Source: Luteibacter yeojuensis
GTDB lineage: Bacteria > Pseudomonadota > Gammaproteobacteria > Xanthomonadales > Rhodanobacteraceae
DNA: 64,000 bases
Direction of reading: 5' to 3'
NCBI RefSeq assembly: GCF_011742875.1
Contig: NZ_JAAQTL010000001.1
Span: 806,001 to 870,000, forward strand
Shown here: piece after piece, positions 1-8,384 of the stretch
Position numbering within the stretch: the stretch's first letter is position 1
Layout: each line of letters begins with the position of its first letter
The notes under the pieces: model-generated
Seen by the model: the letters and a program-made list of their open reading frames with translations, nothing else
Database searches by the model: none
Told to the model about the DNA's origin: nothing
Made by a program: the position numbers and the translations under genes

Positions 1-511
1 AGCCGCGCTCGAGGATGGGTACGCAGATTTCTTCGGTGCAGCCGGGGTAGACCGTGGACTCGTAGACGACGACGTCGCCGGGCTTGAGAACCTTCGCCAG
101 GGTTTCGCTGGCGCGGACCAGGGGGGTCAGGTCGGGCCGGCGCGCCTCGTCGATCGGCGTGGGAACCGTGACGATATAGACGTCGCATCCGGCCAGGTCC
201 TCGAGACGGGAGGAATAGCCGAGGCGAGAGGCCTCGGCCAGCTCGGCGGCGTCCACCTCGAGGGTGGCGTCGTGACCGGCGCGCAGTTCCTCGATGCGGC
301 CCGGGCGGATATCGAAGCCGACGGTGGCATAACGCTTGCCGAACTCCACGGCCAGGGGAAGTCCCACGTAACCGAGTCCGACGATGCCCACGCGCACCGT
401 CTCCAACGGGCGATCCACGAAGCCGGCCGGTGTCCCCCAGGGCCTGGCGTTCGCGATGGGTTCAGCCACGCCGGCCGTGCCGGCGGCTGTTCTGCGGCTC
501 TCTGTGTCCAT
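1..511 (-). CDS. Nucleotide-sugar dehydrogenase (TviB/WbpA-type), 5' part only
   Basis: This gene runs off the left edge, so only the N-terminal ~170 residues are visible. They show the Rossmann motif VGIVGLGYVGLPLAVEFGKRY, then DIRPGRIEEL, the YIVTVPTPID segment and ESTVYPGCTEEICVP. These are typical of UDP-N-acetylhexosamine/UDP-hexose 6-dehydrogenases of the TviB/WecC type, which oxidise a nucleotide sugar to its uronate for capsule or O-antigen synthesis. The start is uncertain. ATG at 511 or GTG at 523 gives a ~38-residue N-terminal extension before the Rossmann fold, whereas family members usually begin close to it, so GTG codons near 395 are possible. It differs from the Ugd at 25386-26723 and probably belongs to a second sugar cluster outside the window. 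Confidence 0.85.
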   Translation of the reverse strand, partial: MDTESRRTAAGTAGVAEPIANARPWGTPAGFVDRPLETVRVGIVGLGYVGLPLAVEFGKRYATVGFDIRPGRIEELRAGHDATLEVDAAELAEASRLGYSSRLEDLAGCDVYIVTVPTPIDEARRPDLTPLVRASETLAKVLKPGDVVVYESTVYPGCTEEICVPILERG

Positions 512-535
512 GCCCGCGTTCACCCCTATGCATCG

Positions 536-555
536 AAAAACCCCGCCTTGCGGGG
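536..555 (-). terminator. Rho-independent-like terminator in the leader of the sugar dehydrogenase
   Basis: On the minus strand CCCCGC, a 3-nt loop and GCGGGG form a 6-bp all-GC stem (541-555), followed at once by five T residues (536-540). It lies 13-25 bp upstream of the possible start codons of the sugar dehydrogenase and reads in the same direction. It can therefore only be an attenuator or the end of an untranslated upstream RNA. No minus-strand gene precedes it; the neighbour to the right is divergent. The structure is seen directly; attenuation is inferred. Confidence 0.6.
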
Positions 556-756
556 ACGACGAAAGCGTAGCAACGGGAGTCGAAATTGCCTGTATGGCTT
601 ACGGAGGTGGACGAATGGCCGATACCGCGTAGTCGGAGCGCCTTGAGACCTCGAATGAGAACGTTTACAAGGGGTGCGCGCCGATATATGGTTCATCCGG
701 CATCGTCCACGAACGTGGGCTATTTGATAGACAATAGCTGGGTACCTGGTCCATTC

Positions 757-1407
757 ATGTCCGCGCGATCCTACATCGGCTCTGTGCGCGTGGCCTTGCT
801 GGACGATCATGCGCTCGTCCTCAAGGGGTTGATCGCGCATCTCGAGAAATCCCCGTCGATCACGATCGTCGGGAGCCATGCGAGCAGCCGTCCGTTCCGC
901 GCCATGCTCGCCACCATGCCCGTCGACGTCGCCATCGTCGACTATTCCCTCGCGCTGGACGACATCGACGGCATCGCGCTCATCAAGCTGCTGCGCGCGT
1001 CCTATCCGAAAATGAAGATCCTGGTGATCTCCGCGCACGAGCAAGGCCTGGTCATCCACAGCCTCCGTCTGGCGGGTGCCGACGGGTTCGTGGCGAAGAG
1101 CCAGGAACCGGACGACGTGATCCGGGCGATCGACGCGGTGATGACGGGCCGGGAATACCTTCCACCGCGCGACGACGACAAGGGCGAGACGCCCGCGCTC
1201 GTGGCCTTGTCGCCGCGCGAATGGGAGGTGATCCGCCAGCTGCTCGAAGGACTGACGGTCGGTCAGATCGCGTCCCGCTCCGGTCGCAGCCTGAAAACGA
1301 TCAGCACGCAGAAGTCGGCCGCTTTCCGAAAACTACGGATTTCCTCAGACAACGAGCTTTACCTGCTCCGCGACTACATCCTCGCGTTGGACGGTGGCCC
1401 GGCGTGA
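757..1407 (+). CDS. NarL/FixJ (BvgA/EvgA-like) response regulator
   Basis: A 216-aa two-component response regulator. The receiver domain (about residues 10-125) has the acidic pair D16-D17, the phospho-acceptor D62 in the IVDYSLA strand, and a conserved K in FVAKSQ. The C-terminal LuxR-type helix-turn-helix (about 147-205) reads LSPREWEVIRQLLEGLTVGQ followed by IASRSGRSLKTISTQKSAAF, where KTISTQK resembles the BvgA/EvgA/RcsB recognition helix. ATG 757 was chosen because the receiver fold starts ten residues later; the frame is open further upstream from 586. The gene overlaps the hybrid kinase by GTGA, so the two are translationally coupled and very likely cognate. Targets are unknown; the divergent sugar-dehydrogenase gene is one candidate. 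Confidence 0.9.
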   Translation: MSARSYIGSVRVALLDDHALVLKGLIAHLEKSPSITIVGSHASSRPFRAMLATMPVDVAIVDYSLALDDIDGIALIKLLRASYPKMKILVISAHEQGLVIHSLRLAGADGFVAKSQEPDDVIRAIDAVMTGREYLPPRDDDKGETPALVALSPREWEVIRQLLEGLTVGQIASRSGRSLKTISTQKSAAFRKLRISSDNELYLLRDYILALDGGPA

Positions 1408-3695
1408 GGCGCCTGCTGGTCGTCGTCTTCGCGCTGTTCGCCCTGGCCGTCACCGCCGCGGAACCGCCGCGGCCCGATGCGGAGGCGCGCAAGCGCTGGA
1501 TCGCCGCGCACCCCACGCTGCGTATCGCGGTGGATCCGCAGCAGGGTTCGGAGATCAGCGGCAGCTGGGCCAATCCCCTGGTGAGCCAGTACCTCGAGCT
1601 GGTCTCGCGGCATACGGGATTGCGCTTCGTCACCGTGCGCACCAAGTCGTGGGAGGAGTCGGTCCGCGCGTTCAAGGAGAAACGCGTCGATATGCTGCCC
1701 TCGCTCAGCGACCGCTTGCTCGCCGCCGACGTCGGCGACGAGGCGCTGGTATCGAAGGCGTTCTACGTGGGCCGCACGGTCATCATCAGCCGCATGGTCG
1801 GTCCGGCGGAACTGGACATGCACGCGCTCGAAGGACGCACGGTGGCCTTCAAGGGCGGCGGGGTCTACGAGTCCTGGCTGCGCCGCGAACATCCGTCGAT
1901 CGCGCGGCTTCCGTTGGTCGACATGCACCAGGTACTGGCCGCCGTGGAGAGCGGCATCGCCGATGCCGGCATCGGCGTCGACGTGGCCTACCACCCGATG
2001 GTGCGCCGCGATTACGCACTGAGCCTGCGCATCGCCGGCAACGTGACCGAGATGCCAGTCAGCGTGCGCGTGGCCGTGCGCAAGGATGCCCCGGAGTTGC
2101 TCGCGATCCTCGACGACAGCCGGGGCGCCATCAGCCCCGACGACAACCGGGCGATCATCGAGCGCTGGCTCGAGACCGCCTACCTGCGCGCGCCGACCCT
2201 GTCGCAGGTGGCCTCGGCCTACCGCATCGAGATTGCCCTGGGCGCGGCCCTGATCGTGGTGCTGATCTTCGCCATCTGGCAGCTACGGCGGGCACAGCTG
2301 GCCTCGCGCCGCGGCGAGCGGCAGAAGACCATGCTGCTCGCGGTGATGAGCCACGAGGTACGCAACGCGGTGAACGCCGTGACGTCGTCGGTGGAACTGC
2401 TTTCGCGCACGCCGATGGCCGGCGCGCAACGCGATCTCATGGCCATCGCGCAGTCGAGCAGCCGCAGCCTTCAGAATCTCCTTAAGAGCGCGCTCGATTA
2501 CAGCCGCTCCGAGAGCGAAGGCTTCACGCCCGACCTCACGGCGTGCGACGTCGTCTCCGTGGCACGCGAGGTCATCGACGGACAGCGTGCGGCCATCGAG
2601 CACAAGCGGCTGGCCGTGCGCCTCGACCTGCCGATGGGGCCGTTGCCCTGGCTGCTGCTCGACCAGACCCGCGTGCGCCAGCTCATGGAGAACCTGCTGT
2701 CGAACGCCGTGAAGTTCACGGAAAGCGGCCACGTGGGCATCGCGCTCTGGCAGACCGCGAACGAAGCCACGGACGAGGTTCGCCACCTCGTGCTCGAGGT
2801 CTTCGATACCGGCATTGGCATCCCGCCGGAACGGCAACGGGAGCTGTTCCGGCCCTTTTCCCAGGCGCATGGCGTTCACTCGAAACGGCTCGGGGGTACG
2901 GGGCTTGGCCTCGGGATCTGCGCGGAGATGGTGCGCCACCTCGGCGGCCGGCTGGAGCTCAGCAGCGACGAGGGCACGGGTACGGCGGTGCGCATCGAGC
3001 TGCCGACCAGCCGCGTCCCCGTGGCGCCGCCGGAGGAGCGCGCTCCGGCGCCGGACGGGGATGCCACGCCGGAGCCGAAGGGAATCGTCCTTCTCGTGGA
3101 GGACCATCCGGCCAACCGGCAGATCATCGCGGCGCAGCTGAAGTTCCTCGGCTACGACACGCACGCCGTGGATCATGGACAGGCCGCGATCGACGCCTTC
3201 GTCCCCGGGCGCTTCGCCGGCGTGCTGCTGGACTGCGAATTGCCGGACATGCAGGGTTATGACATCGCCGCCGAGCTGCGCGCGCGGGAGGCGGCGGCCG
3301 GCGGCCTGCATACGCGCTTCATCGCCATCTCGGCCAACGACGGCGAGGCGCATGTGCGCCGCTGCGAGGAAAGCGGCATCGACACGGTGCTGGGCAAACC
3401 GCTCTCGCTGGACGGCCTCCGGGACGCCTTCGCCGGTGCGCGCGGCACCTCGATCGCCGAGCGTACGTTTCGTGAAGAGGCCTTGCGGGATATCGCCGCC
3501 ATCCGGACGGCCCTGCAGGATGCCGCGCCCGAACGGGCCCTGCACGTCACGCACCGCCTGAAGGGCGCCGCGCTCGTCCTCGGCGAGCGGGCGCTGGCCG
3601 GGGAGGTGGAGCGGGTGGAAGAGCTCCTGCTGGCACGCCCGGTGTCGCGCGGCGACATCGACGCCTTGCTGAACGGGATCGGCGAGCGCTTGTAG
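1404..3695 (+). CDS. BvgS/EvgS-type hybrid sensor histidine kinase
   Basis: A 763-aa membrane phosphorelay kinase starting at GTG 1404, which overlaps the regulator's stop codon. Order of parts: signal peptide (about 1-19), periplasmic solute-binding-protein-3 domain (about 30-270), one transmembrane helix (about 276-296), HisKA with H317 in [12 protein letters not shown], HATPase with [11 protein letters not shown] and GGTGLGLGI, a receiver with phospho-acceptor D610 ([13 protein letters not shown]), and a C-terminal HPt with H717 in THRLKGAA. This is the His-Asp-His relay of BvgS/EvgS, but with one Venus-flytrap domain instead of two and no obvious PAS linker. The periplasmic domain should bind a small ligand; which one cannot be told. 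Output is the adjacent regulator at 757-1407. Confidence 0.92.
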   Translation: MRRLLVVVFALFALAVTAAEPPRPDAEARKRWIAAHPTLRIAVDPQQGSEISGSWANPLVSQYLELVSRHTGLRFVTVRTKSWEESVRAFKEKRVDMLPSLSDRLLAADVGDEALVSKAFYVGRTVIISRMVGPAELDMHALEGRTVAFKGGGVYESWLRREHPSIARLPLVDMHQVLAAVESGIADAGIGVDVAYHPMVRRDYALSLRIAGNVTEMPVSVRVAVRKDAPELLAILDDSRGAISPDDNRAIIERWLETAYLRAPTLSQVASAYRIEIALGAALIVVLIFAIWQLRRAQLASRRGERQKTMLLAVMSHEVRNAVNAVTSSVELLSRTPMAGAQRDLMAIAQSSSRSLQNLLKSALDYSRSESEGFTPDLTACDVVSVAREVIDGQRAAIEHKRLAVRLDLPMGPLPWLLLDQTRVRQLMENLLSNAVKFTESGHVGIALWQTANEATDEVRHLVLEVFDTGIGIPPERQRELFRPFSQAHGVHSKRLGGTGLGLGICAEMVRHLGGRLELSSDEGTGTAVRIELPTSRVPVAPPEERAPAPDGDATPEPKGIVLLVEDHPANRQIIAAQLKFLGYDTHAVDHGQAAIDAFVPGRFAGVLLDCELPDMQGYDIAAELRAREAAAGGLHTRFIAISANDGEAHVRRCEESGIDTVLGKPLSLDGLRDAFAGARGTSIAERTFREEALRDIAAIRTALQDAAPERALHVTHRLKGAALVLGERALAGEVERVEELLLARPVSRGDIDALLNGIGERL

Positions 3696-3722
3696 CGCCA
3701 AGACAGCGGTCGCGGTTTTTTT
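3685..3722 (+). terminator. Possible terminator after the hybrid kinase
   Basis: A small GCGCT/AGCGC stem overlaps the kinase stop codon. A run of seven T residues follows at 3716-3722, but 17 nt separate stem and T-run, so the fit to a classical intrinsic terminator is poor. Confidence 0.3.
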
Positions 3723-3807
3723 CGAATCTTCCGCCGGGCCCTTTAGACGGTCGGCGCCGTCCCAATGTCGACATGATCCCCTTCATCCCACCCAGTGGAG
3801 CCTACCC

Positions 3808-4671
3808 ATGAGCACCATCGATGCATCGGCAAGCGGCACGTTCAAGATCGGCGGCGACCTCGAGGTCAACCGCCTCGGTTTCGGCGCCATGCGCATTACC
3901 GGCAAGGGCATATGGGGCGACCCGGCCGACCCGAAGGCGGCGCGCGAAACGCTGAAGAGGCTGCCCGGGCTCGGCGTGAACCTTATCGATACCGCCGACA
4001 GTTACGGGCCGTACGTGAGCGAGGACCTGATCCGCGAGGTTCTGCATCCGTACAAGGGCATGGTGATCGCGACGAAGGGCGGGCTTACCCGTCACGGTCC
4101 GGACATCTGGGCGCCGCTGGGTCGTCCCGAATACCTGCGCCAATGCGTGCTCATGAGCATGCGCCGCCTCGGCGTGGACTGCATCGACCTCTGGCAGCTT
4201 CATCGCATCGATGCCAAGGTCCCGCGCGACGAGCAGTTCGGCGTCATCCGCGACATGCAGCAAGAGGGCCTCATCCGCCACGTGGGCCTTTCCGAGGTGA
4301 ACGTGGAAGAGATCCAGGCGGCCGCGACGTTCTTCAAGATCGTGACGGTGCAGAACCTCTACAACCTGGGCAACCGTCAGAGCGAGGCCGTGCTGGATTA
4401 CTGCACCAAGGAGGGCATCGGCTTCATCCCGTGGTTCCCACTGGCCGCCGGCGAACTGGCGAAGGAAGGTTCCGTCCTTTCCGCCATCTCCAAGAAGCTC
4501 GGCGCGACCGACAGCCAGGTAGCCCTGGCATGGCTGCTGAAGCGTTCGCCGGTCATGCTGCCGATTCCGGGAACAGGCAGCCCGGATCACCTCGAAGAGA
4601 ACATCAAGGGGGCTTCGCTGAAGCTTTCCGAGGAAGACTTCGAGGCGTTGGAGCACGCCGTGAAGAACTAA
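3808..4671 (+). CDS. Aldo/keto reductase family oxidoreductase
   Basis: A 287-aa NADPH-dependent (beta/alpha)8 reductase. The catalytic tetrad is visible: D61 and Y66 in [14 protein letters not shown]90 in VIATKGG and H132 in LWQLHRID. The C-terminal [14 protein letters not shown] is the usual cofactor phosphate-binding region. It belongs to the group of short AKRs related to E. coli YdbC, which reduce aldehydes; the substrate cannot be deduced. ATG 3808 has a GGAG-type site 10-15 nt upstream (GTGGAGCCTACCC). It stands alone and converges on ndh with only 5 bp between the stop codons. Confidence 0.9.
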   Translation: MSTIDASASGTFKIGGDLEVNRLGFGAMRITGKGIWGDPADPKAARETLKRLPGLGVNLIDTADSYGPYVSEDLIREVLHPYKGMVIATKGGLTRHGPDIWAPLGRPEYLRQCVLMSMRRLGVDCIDLWQLHRIDAKVPRDEQFGVIRDMQQEGLIRHVGLSEVNVEEIQAAATFFKIVTVQNLYNLGNRQSEAVLDYCTKEGIGFIPWFPLAAGELAKEGSVLSAISKKLGATDSQVALAWLLKRSPVMLPIPGTGSPDHLEENIKGASLKLSEEDFEALEHAVKN

Positions 4672-4676
4672 GGCGG

Positions 4677-5981
4677 TCAATGCAACTTCACCGGCGGCAG
4701 GGTCGTATCCCGCAACCAGTCCGCCAGCCATAGCGCGTTGGCCTTCGCCCACCCATGCAGCGCGACGCGATGCATGTGCTGCAGCGATACGTAGACGGCT
4801 TTCGCCAGCAGCCCGCGCATCGGTATGGGCGTTCCGCCTTTCGCGACCACGGAAGGCAGTTCGCCCGTCGCCTTGTATTCGCCCAGCGACACCAGCGTTC
4901 CCTTGGAGTGGTAGACAAAGGACTCCACCTGTTCGCCGCGAACGGCGCGGGGGATGGCTCTCGCAAGGTAGTTCGCCTGCTGGTGAGCCGCCTGCGCGGT
5001 GGGCGGGACGGCGCCGCCGTGGGGAAGCACGGCAAATGCGCAGTCGCCGACGGCGTAGACGTTCGATACGCCCTTGGCGCGCAAGCGTTCGTCCACCACG
5101 ATGCGCCGGTCCTTCGACAGCTCGAACGGCCCGAGGCCGGCGACGATCTCGTGTCCCGTCACGCCGGCGGCCCAGACGCGGATATCGCAGGGAACGACGT
5201 TTCCGTCGGAGAGATGGAACGCTTCGGGTGTCACGGCATCCACGCCGACGCCGAGCCGAACGTTCACACCCATGCCTTCCAGGATCCGTTGTGCCGAAGC
5301 TGATGTGCGCGGGTCCACGGCCGGGAGCACGCGCGATGCCATGTCCATCAGCGTGATGTCCAGCTTGGAAGCACCTTTGAGGCCGCCGTAGCGGTGCATG
5401 TCGTTGAACGCGTGGTGAAGCTCGGCAGCCAGTTCGACACCGGTCGCGCCCGCGCCGACGATGCCGATGCGGATGCGTTTTCCGGGATCGCCCGCGCTGC
5501 GCAGGGCGAGCGCGAGGATCTTCCGGCGCAAGGCCACCGCCTGGGCCGGGCTGTCGAGCATGTCGCAGTCATCGAGCACGCCCGGCGTGCCGAAGTCGTT
5601 CACGCGGCTGCCGAATGCCAGCACCAGCGTGTCGTAGGACAGCGACCTTGGCGGCAGGATCGGTTCGTCCGTGACCGGCATGCGTACTTCGTCCAGCGCG
5701 ATGCGGCATGCCTCGACATCGACATGGTTCAGCGCACCTGGCTCGTAGCGGTACCCGTGCGCCTGCCCGTGAGCGAGGTACGACACGGCTTCCTCGCCAT
5801 CACCCAGCAGGCCGGCGGCCAGCTCGTGCAGCCGCGGCTTCCAGAAATGACTGGCGTCCCGGTCGACCAGCACCACGTCGAGGTCGCGCCGTTTGCCCAG
5901 CTTCGTCGCCAGTTCGATGCCGGCCGCACCGCCGCCGACGATGACGACGGTATGTGGGCCGGGATCCTTCTTAAGATCCAT
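4677..5981 (-). CDS. ndh: Type II NADH:quinone oxidoreductase (NDH-2)
   Basis: A 434-aa single-subunit FAD dehydrogenase, the same length as E. coli Ndh, passing electrons from NADH to the quinone pool without pumping protons. FAD-binding VVIVGGGAAGIELATKLGKR is at the N-terminus and NADH-binding IGIVGAGATGVELAAELHHA near residue 165. The quinone/FAD end is marked by VYAVGDCAF and PPTAQAAHQQA. The HFWKPRLHELAAG and C-terminal MHRVALHGWAKA segments match E. coli Ndh closely, including the amphipathic C-terminal membrane anchor. It is monocistronic. NDH-2 lets the cell reoxidise NADH quickly under good aeration. Confidence 0.93.
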   Translation of the reverse strand: MDLKKDPGPHTVVIVGGGAAGIELATKLGKRRDLDVVLVDRDASHFWKPRLHELAAGLLGDGEEAVSYLAHGQAHGYRYEPGALNHVDVEACRIALDEVRMPVTDEPILPPRSLSYDTLVLAFGSRVNDFGTPGVLDDCDMLDSPAQAVALRRKILALALRSAGDPGKRIRIGIVGAGATGVELAAELHHAFNDMHRYGGLKGASKLDITLMDMASRVLPAVDPRTSASAQRILEGMGVNVRLGVGVDAVTPEAFHLSDGNVVPCDIRVWAAGVTGHEIVAGLGPFELSKDRRIVVDERLRAKGVSNVYAVGDCAFAVLPHGGAVPPTAQAAHQQANYLARAIPRAVRGEQVESFVYHSKGTLVSLGEYKATGELPSVVAKGGTPIPMRGLLAKAVYVSLQHMHRVALHGWAKANALWLADWLRDTTLPPVKLH

Positions 5982-6052
5982 CGGGTAGTCTCCGCTTCGC
6001 CTTTAGGGCAAGGATACCGGCCCGTTCGTCGGTTGCTTGCGAAGACTTGCCT

Positions 6053-7507
6053 TCAGGGCAACGACGCGATCCAGCGTTCCAGGGCCCCGGTGTCGACGAG
6101 GTCGCCGTCGTACGGATACTTCGGAACCAGCGCTACGTTGTTTCCACGGGTACGGCCGCGGTACACCTTCATGGCGGCGTTGAGACGACCGACGCCGCTG
6201 GGCAGGACGGTGCGGCGGATGTCCATGTACAGCGTGTCCGCCGAGGTTTCCGCGCCGACATGGATCGCGCCGAGTTCCAGCCACAGGTCCGCTGCATCGA
6301 GGCAGGCGGAACCGCAACCGCTGTCGGTCACCATGAAGATCCGCGCCTTGGGGGCGGGCAGCGCGGGATGGGAGGTCTTCGCTTCGACATCCGGTGGTGC
6401 GCGCCAGTAAGGCTTTCCGTCCTTCACGGACTTCTCCATGCCGGCAACGATGACGTCGGCCCATTGCAGCATCCGCCGCGACGAGCGAGGCGTCTTGCGC
6501 AACTCGTCGGCGAACTCCCGGATGGAGGCGATGTTGGCGGCCGAGGCACGCCAATCCACGATGTCTTCCTTGTCGGTCGCGGCCACGGCGGCCTCGCCCC
6601 AAATCGCCTCCGCGATCTGGCGGCTCCAGTCCGAGGAGCCGCCGTCGTTGCCGCGCAGGTCGAGGACGATGCGCGGCGCGGCGACGATGGTCTCGCGTTC
6701 GGCGCGCAGGCGGGCGATCAGCGGTTCCAGCGCCTTTGCCGCCGGGCCGCCAGGGGCACCGTCGAAATCGCTCAGCGCGATCCAGACGGTGCCGTCGGCC
6801 CACGTGCGGATACCGATCGGCTCGTGCGCGCGCTGATAGGTAGCCTTGAGGCGTGGAACGAGCGACGCGTTGTCGATGGGACGCCAGTCCAGCGTCACCG
6901 GGATGGACCGACCGGCGGCATCGAAGACGCAACGGGACGGGCGCGCGATCCACGGGTTCCCATGATCGAGGAACAGCTCGCCGCCGTGCGATACGCGCTG
7001 CGAATGCAACGCCCATCGTCCGACGAGGCTGCCGACATGGTCGGCGGCCAGGCGGTCGGCGGCCTTGCCATCGCAGGAAACGAGCCTCGCGCCGAGGGGC
7101 ACCGGTGCATCGTCGGCGCGCGACACCACGCGTTGCACGTCCTTGCTGTCGAATGCGGTGAGGAAGCCGGGCCATCGCGCCGGGAGCCTGGGCTGGTCCT
7201 TGTCCGGCACGTAAAACCTGAGGTGGCCGTCGTCGAAGCTTGCCGCATAGGCCCGCATGGCGAAGAGGTACCCGGCGAAATCGCGGGTTCGCTTCGCGCG
7301 ATCGAGTGCCGTCGCCAGTCCACGGTCGTTCGCCTTGGCGAACCCGGGATTCAGGGGATCCACTGGTCCGGGATGATTGGCGGCCAGGTCGTCGTGCATC
7401 GCCTGCGCGTCCTTGCGCAGGGCGGCCCCCCAGTCGGTGGCGACGGGCGCGGCGGCGATGGCGGCGAGCGGTAGCAGGCAGAACAGTCCGGCAAACGGGC
7501 GAATCAT
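6053..7507 (-). CDS. Exported S41-like (tail-specific) peptidase family protein
   Basis: A 484-aa protein with a signal peptide (MIRPFAGLFCLLPLAAIAAA). The C-terminal half resembles the C-terminal-processing peptidase fold: RIVLDLRGNDGGSSDWS (about 285) is the S41 strand-turn, and VTDSGCGSACLDAADLW (about 400) occupies the nucleophile position, with S before ACLDAAD as candidate nucleophile. No PDZ domain is evident; the N-terminal region is unassigned apart from FDDGHLRFYV, a segment common in S41 proteins. ATG 7507 has AGGAG seven bases upstream and is preferred over ATG 7525. Likely a periplasmic peptidase or non-catalytic relative. Confidence 0.75.
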   Translation of the reverse strand: MIRPFAGLFCLLPLAAIAAAPVATDWGAALRKDAQAMHDDLAANHPGPVDPLNPGFAKANDRGLATALDRAKRTRDFAGYLFAMRAYAASFDDGHLRFYVPDKDQPRLPARWPGFLTAFDSKDVQRVVSRADDAPVPLGARLVSCDGKAADRLAADHVGSLVGRWALHSQRVSHGGELFLDHGNPWIARPSRCVFDAAGRSIPVTLDWRPIDNASLVPRLKATYQRAHEPIGIRTWADGTVWIALSDFDGAPGGPAAKALEPLIARLRAERETIVAAPRIVLDLRGNDGGSSDWSRQIAEAIWGEAAVAATDKEDIVDWRASAANIASIREFADELRKTPRSSRRMLQWADVIVAGMEKSVKDGKPYWRAPPDVEAKTSHPALPAPKARIFMVTDSGCGSACLDAADLWLELGAIHVGAETSADTLYMDIRRTVLPSGVGRLNAAMKVYRGRTRGNNVALVPKYPYDGDLVDTGALERWIASLP

Positions 7508-7668
7508 GGCGTCTCCTGTGCGCAAGGGACGATCTTTCGGCAGCCGGGCGCGCGGATCAAGGTGCGAAGGTCACTATGCCGTCCGGCAGGGGCGAGCAAG
7601 ATCCGGATGGCCGGGTTTCCCATGAAGGCGGACGATGGATCCATCCCACCGCATCGAGGAGCCACGCC

Positions 7669-8136
7669 ATGTCCTTCCGCATCACCGGTCTCGACCCCAA
7701 GCCCTTCATTCCCCTCTATGGCCTCGACGAGGCGGCGTTGCAGGCCCGCGGTGTCGTTCGCACGCGAGCGTCGGACGATACCGGTTATCCGGAACGCATC
7801 GAACTGCGCAACGCGCGCCGGGGAGAGTCCTTGCTGCTGCTCAACTTCGAACACCAGCCGGCGGATACGCCGTTCCGTTCCAGTCACGCCATTTTCGTGA
7901 GGGAGGGCGCCACCGAGCCTTACGACGCCTGCGACGAGATCCCGGAGCCGCTGCGGGTCCGCACCATCTCGCTGCGCGGCTTCGACGCCAGGCATTACAT
8001 CGCCGATGCGCGAGTGGTGCATGGCGAACACCTGGCCGAGGCGATCGAGCAGTTGTTCGCCATGAGCAAGGTGAGCTACCTGCACGCGCACTACGCCGGC
8101 TACGGCTGTTATGCGGCGCGGGTGGACCGCGCTTGA
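7669..8136 (+). CDS. DUF1203 family protein
   Basis: A 155-aa cytosolic protein matching the DUF1203 family in length and in landmark segments: LLLLNFEHQPADTPFRSSHA, IFVREGA, and the C-terminal HAHYAGYGCYAARV. The family is widespread in proteobacteria and has no established biochemical role. ATG 7669 follows a GAGGAG-type ribosome-binding site at about 7655-7662. The gene is followed after 58 bp by a 45-aa CxxC protein in the same direction, so the two may share a transcript. Confidence 0.85.
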   Translation: MSFRITGLDPKPFIPLYGLDEAALQARGVVRTRASDDTGYPERIELRNARRGESLLLLNFEHQPADTPFRSSHAIFVREGATEPYDACDEIPEPLRVRTISLRGFDARHYIADARVVHGEHLAEAIEQLFAMSKVSYLHAHYAGYGCYAARVDRA

Positions 8137-8194
8137 TCCCCCGGGGTGCCGGTGGCGTATAACAGGGGCATCTGCAGCCAGAGAGGGCAACCTC

Positions 8195-8332
8195 ATGCCC
8201 GCCACCAGCGATTCCCCCGTCTGCCCGATCTGCCAGGGCACCGGCATCCTCGTCCACGTGGACGAGGAAGTGTGCTGCCAGGTGGAGGTGCCGTGCTGGG
8301 CCTGCGCGGTACCCGAATCGCGGGAAGACTGA
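8195..8332 (+). CDS. 45-aa protein with CxxC knuckles (zinc-ribbon-like)
   Basis: A small open frame with two cysteine knuckles, CPICQGTG near the N-terminus and CWAC near the C-terminus, plus a CC pair between. CPICQGTG is the CxxCxGxG pattern of DnaJ-type zinc knuckles, so two CxxC pairs could bind one zinc ion. ATG 8195 has GAGAGGG upstream. Its shape, codon use and position after the DUF1203 gene suggest a real gene, though it is short and its role is unknown. Confidence 0.6.
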   Translation: MPATSDSPVCPICQGTGILVHVDEEVCCQVEVPCWACAVPESRED

Positions 8333-8358
8333 TCCGTCTCTCACATAGAGACGCTGGA

Positions 8359-8376
8359 TTCCTGCTTTCGCAGGAA
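8359..8376. repeat. Hairpin repeat TTCCTGC-TTTC-GCAGGAA
   Basis: A perfect 7-bp stem with a 4-nt loop between the convergent small CxxC gene and the TonB receptor. The surrounding sequence (GGATTCCTGCTTTCGCAGGA) is of the kind dispersed between genes in Xanthomonadales. It may act as a two-way terminator; there is no T-run. Confidence 0.55.
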
Positions 8377-8384
8377 GGACGTTG

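Noticed and set aside
664..690. TTTACA and TATATG as a sigma-70 promoter for the response regulator
   Set aside because: The spacer is only 15 bp and no other support exists.
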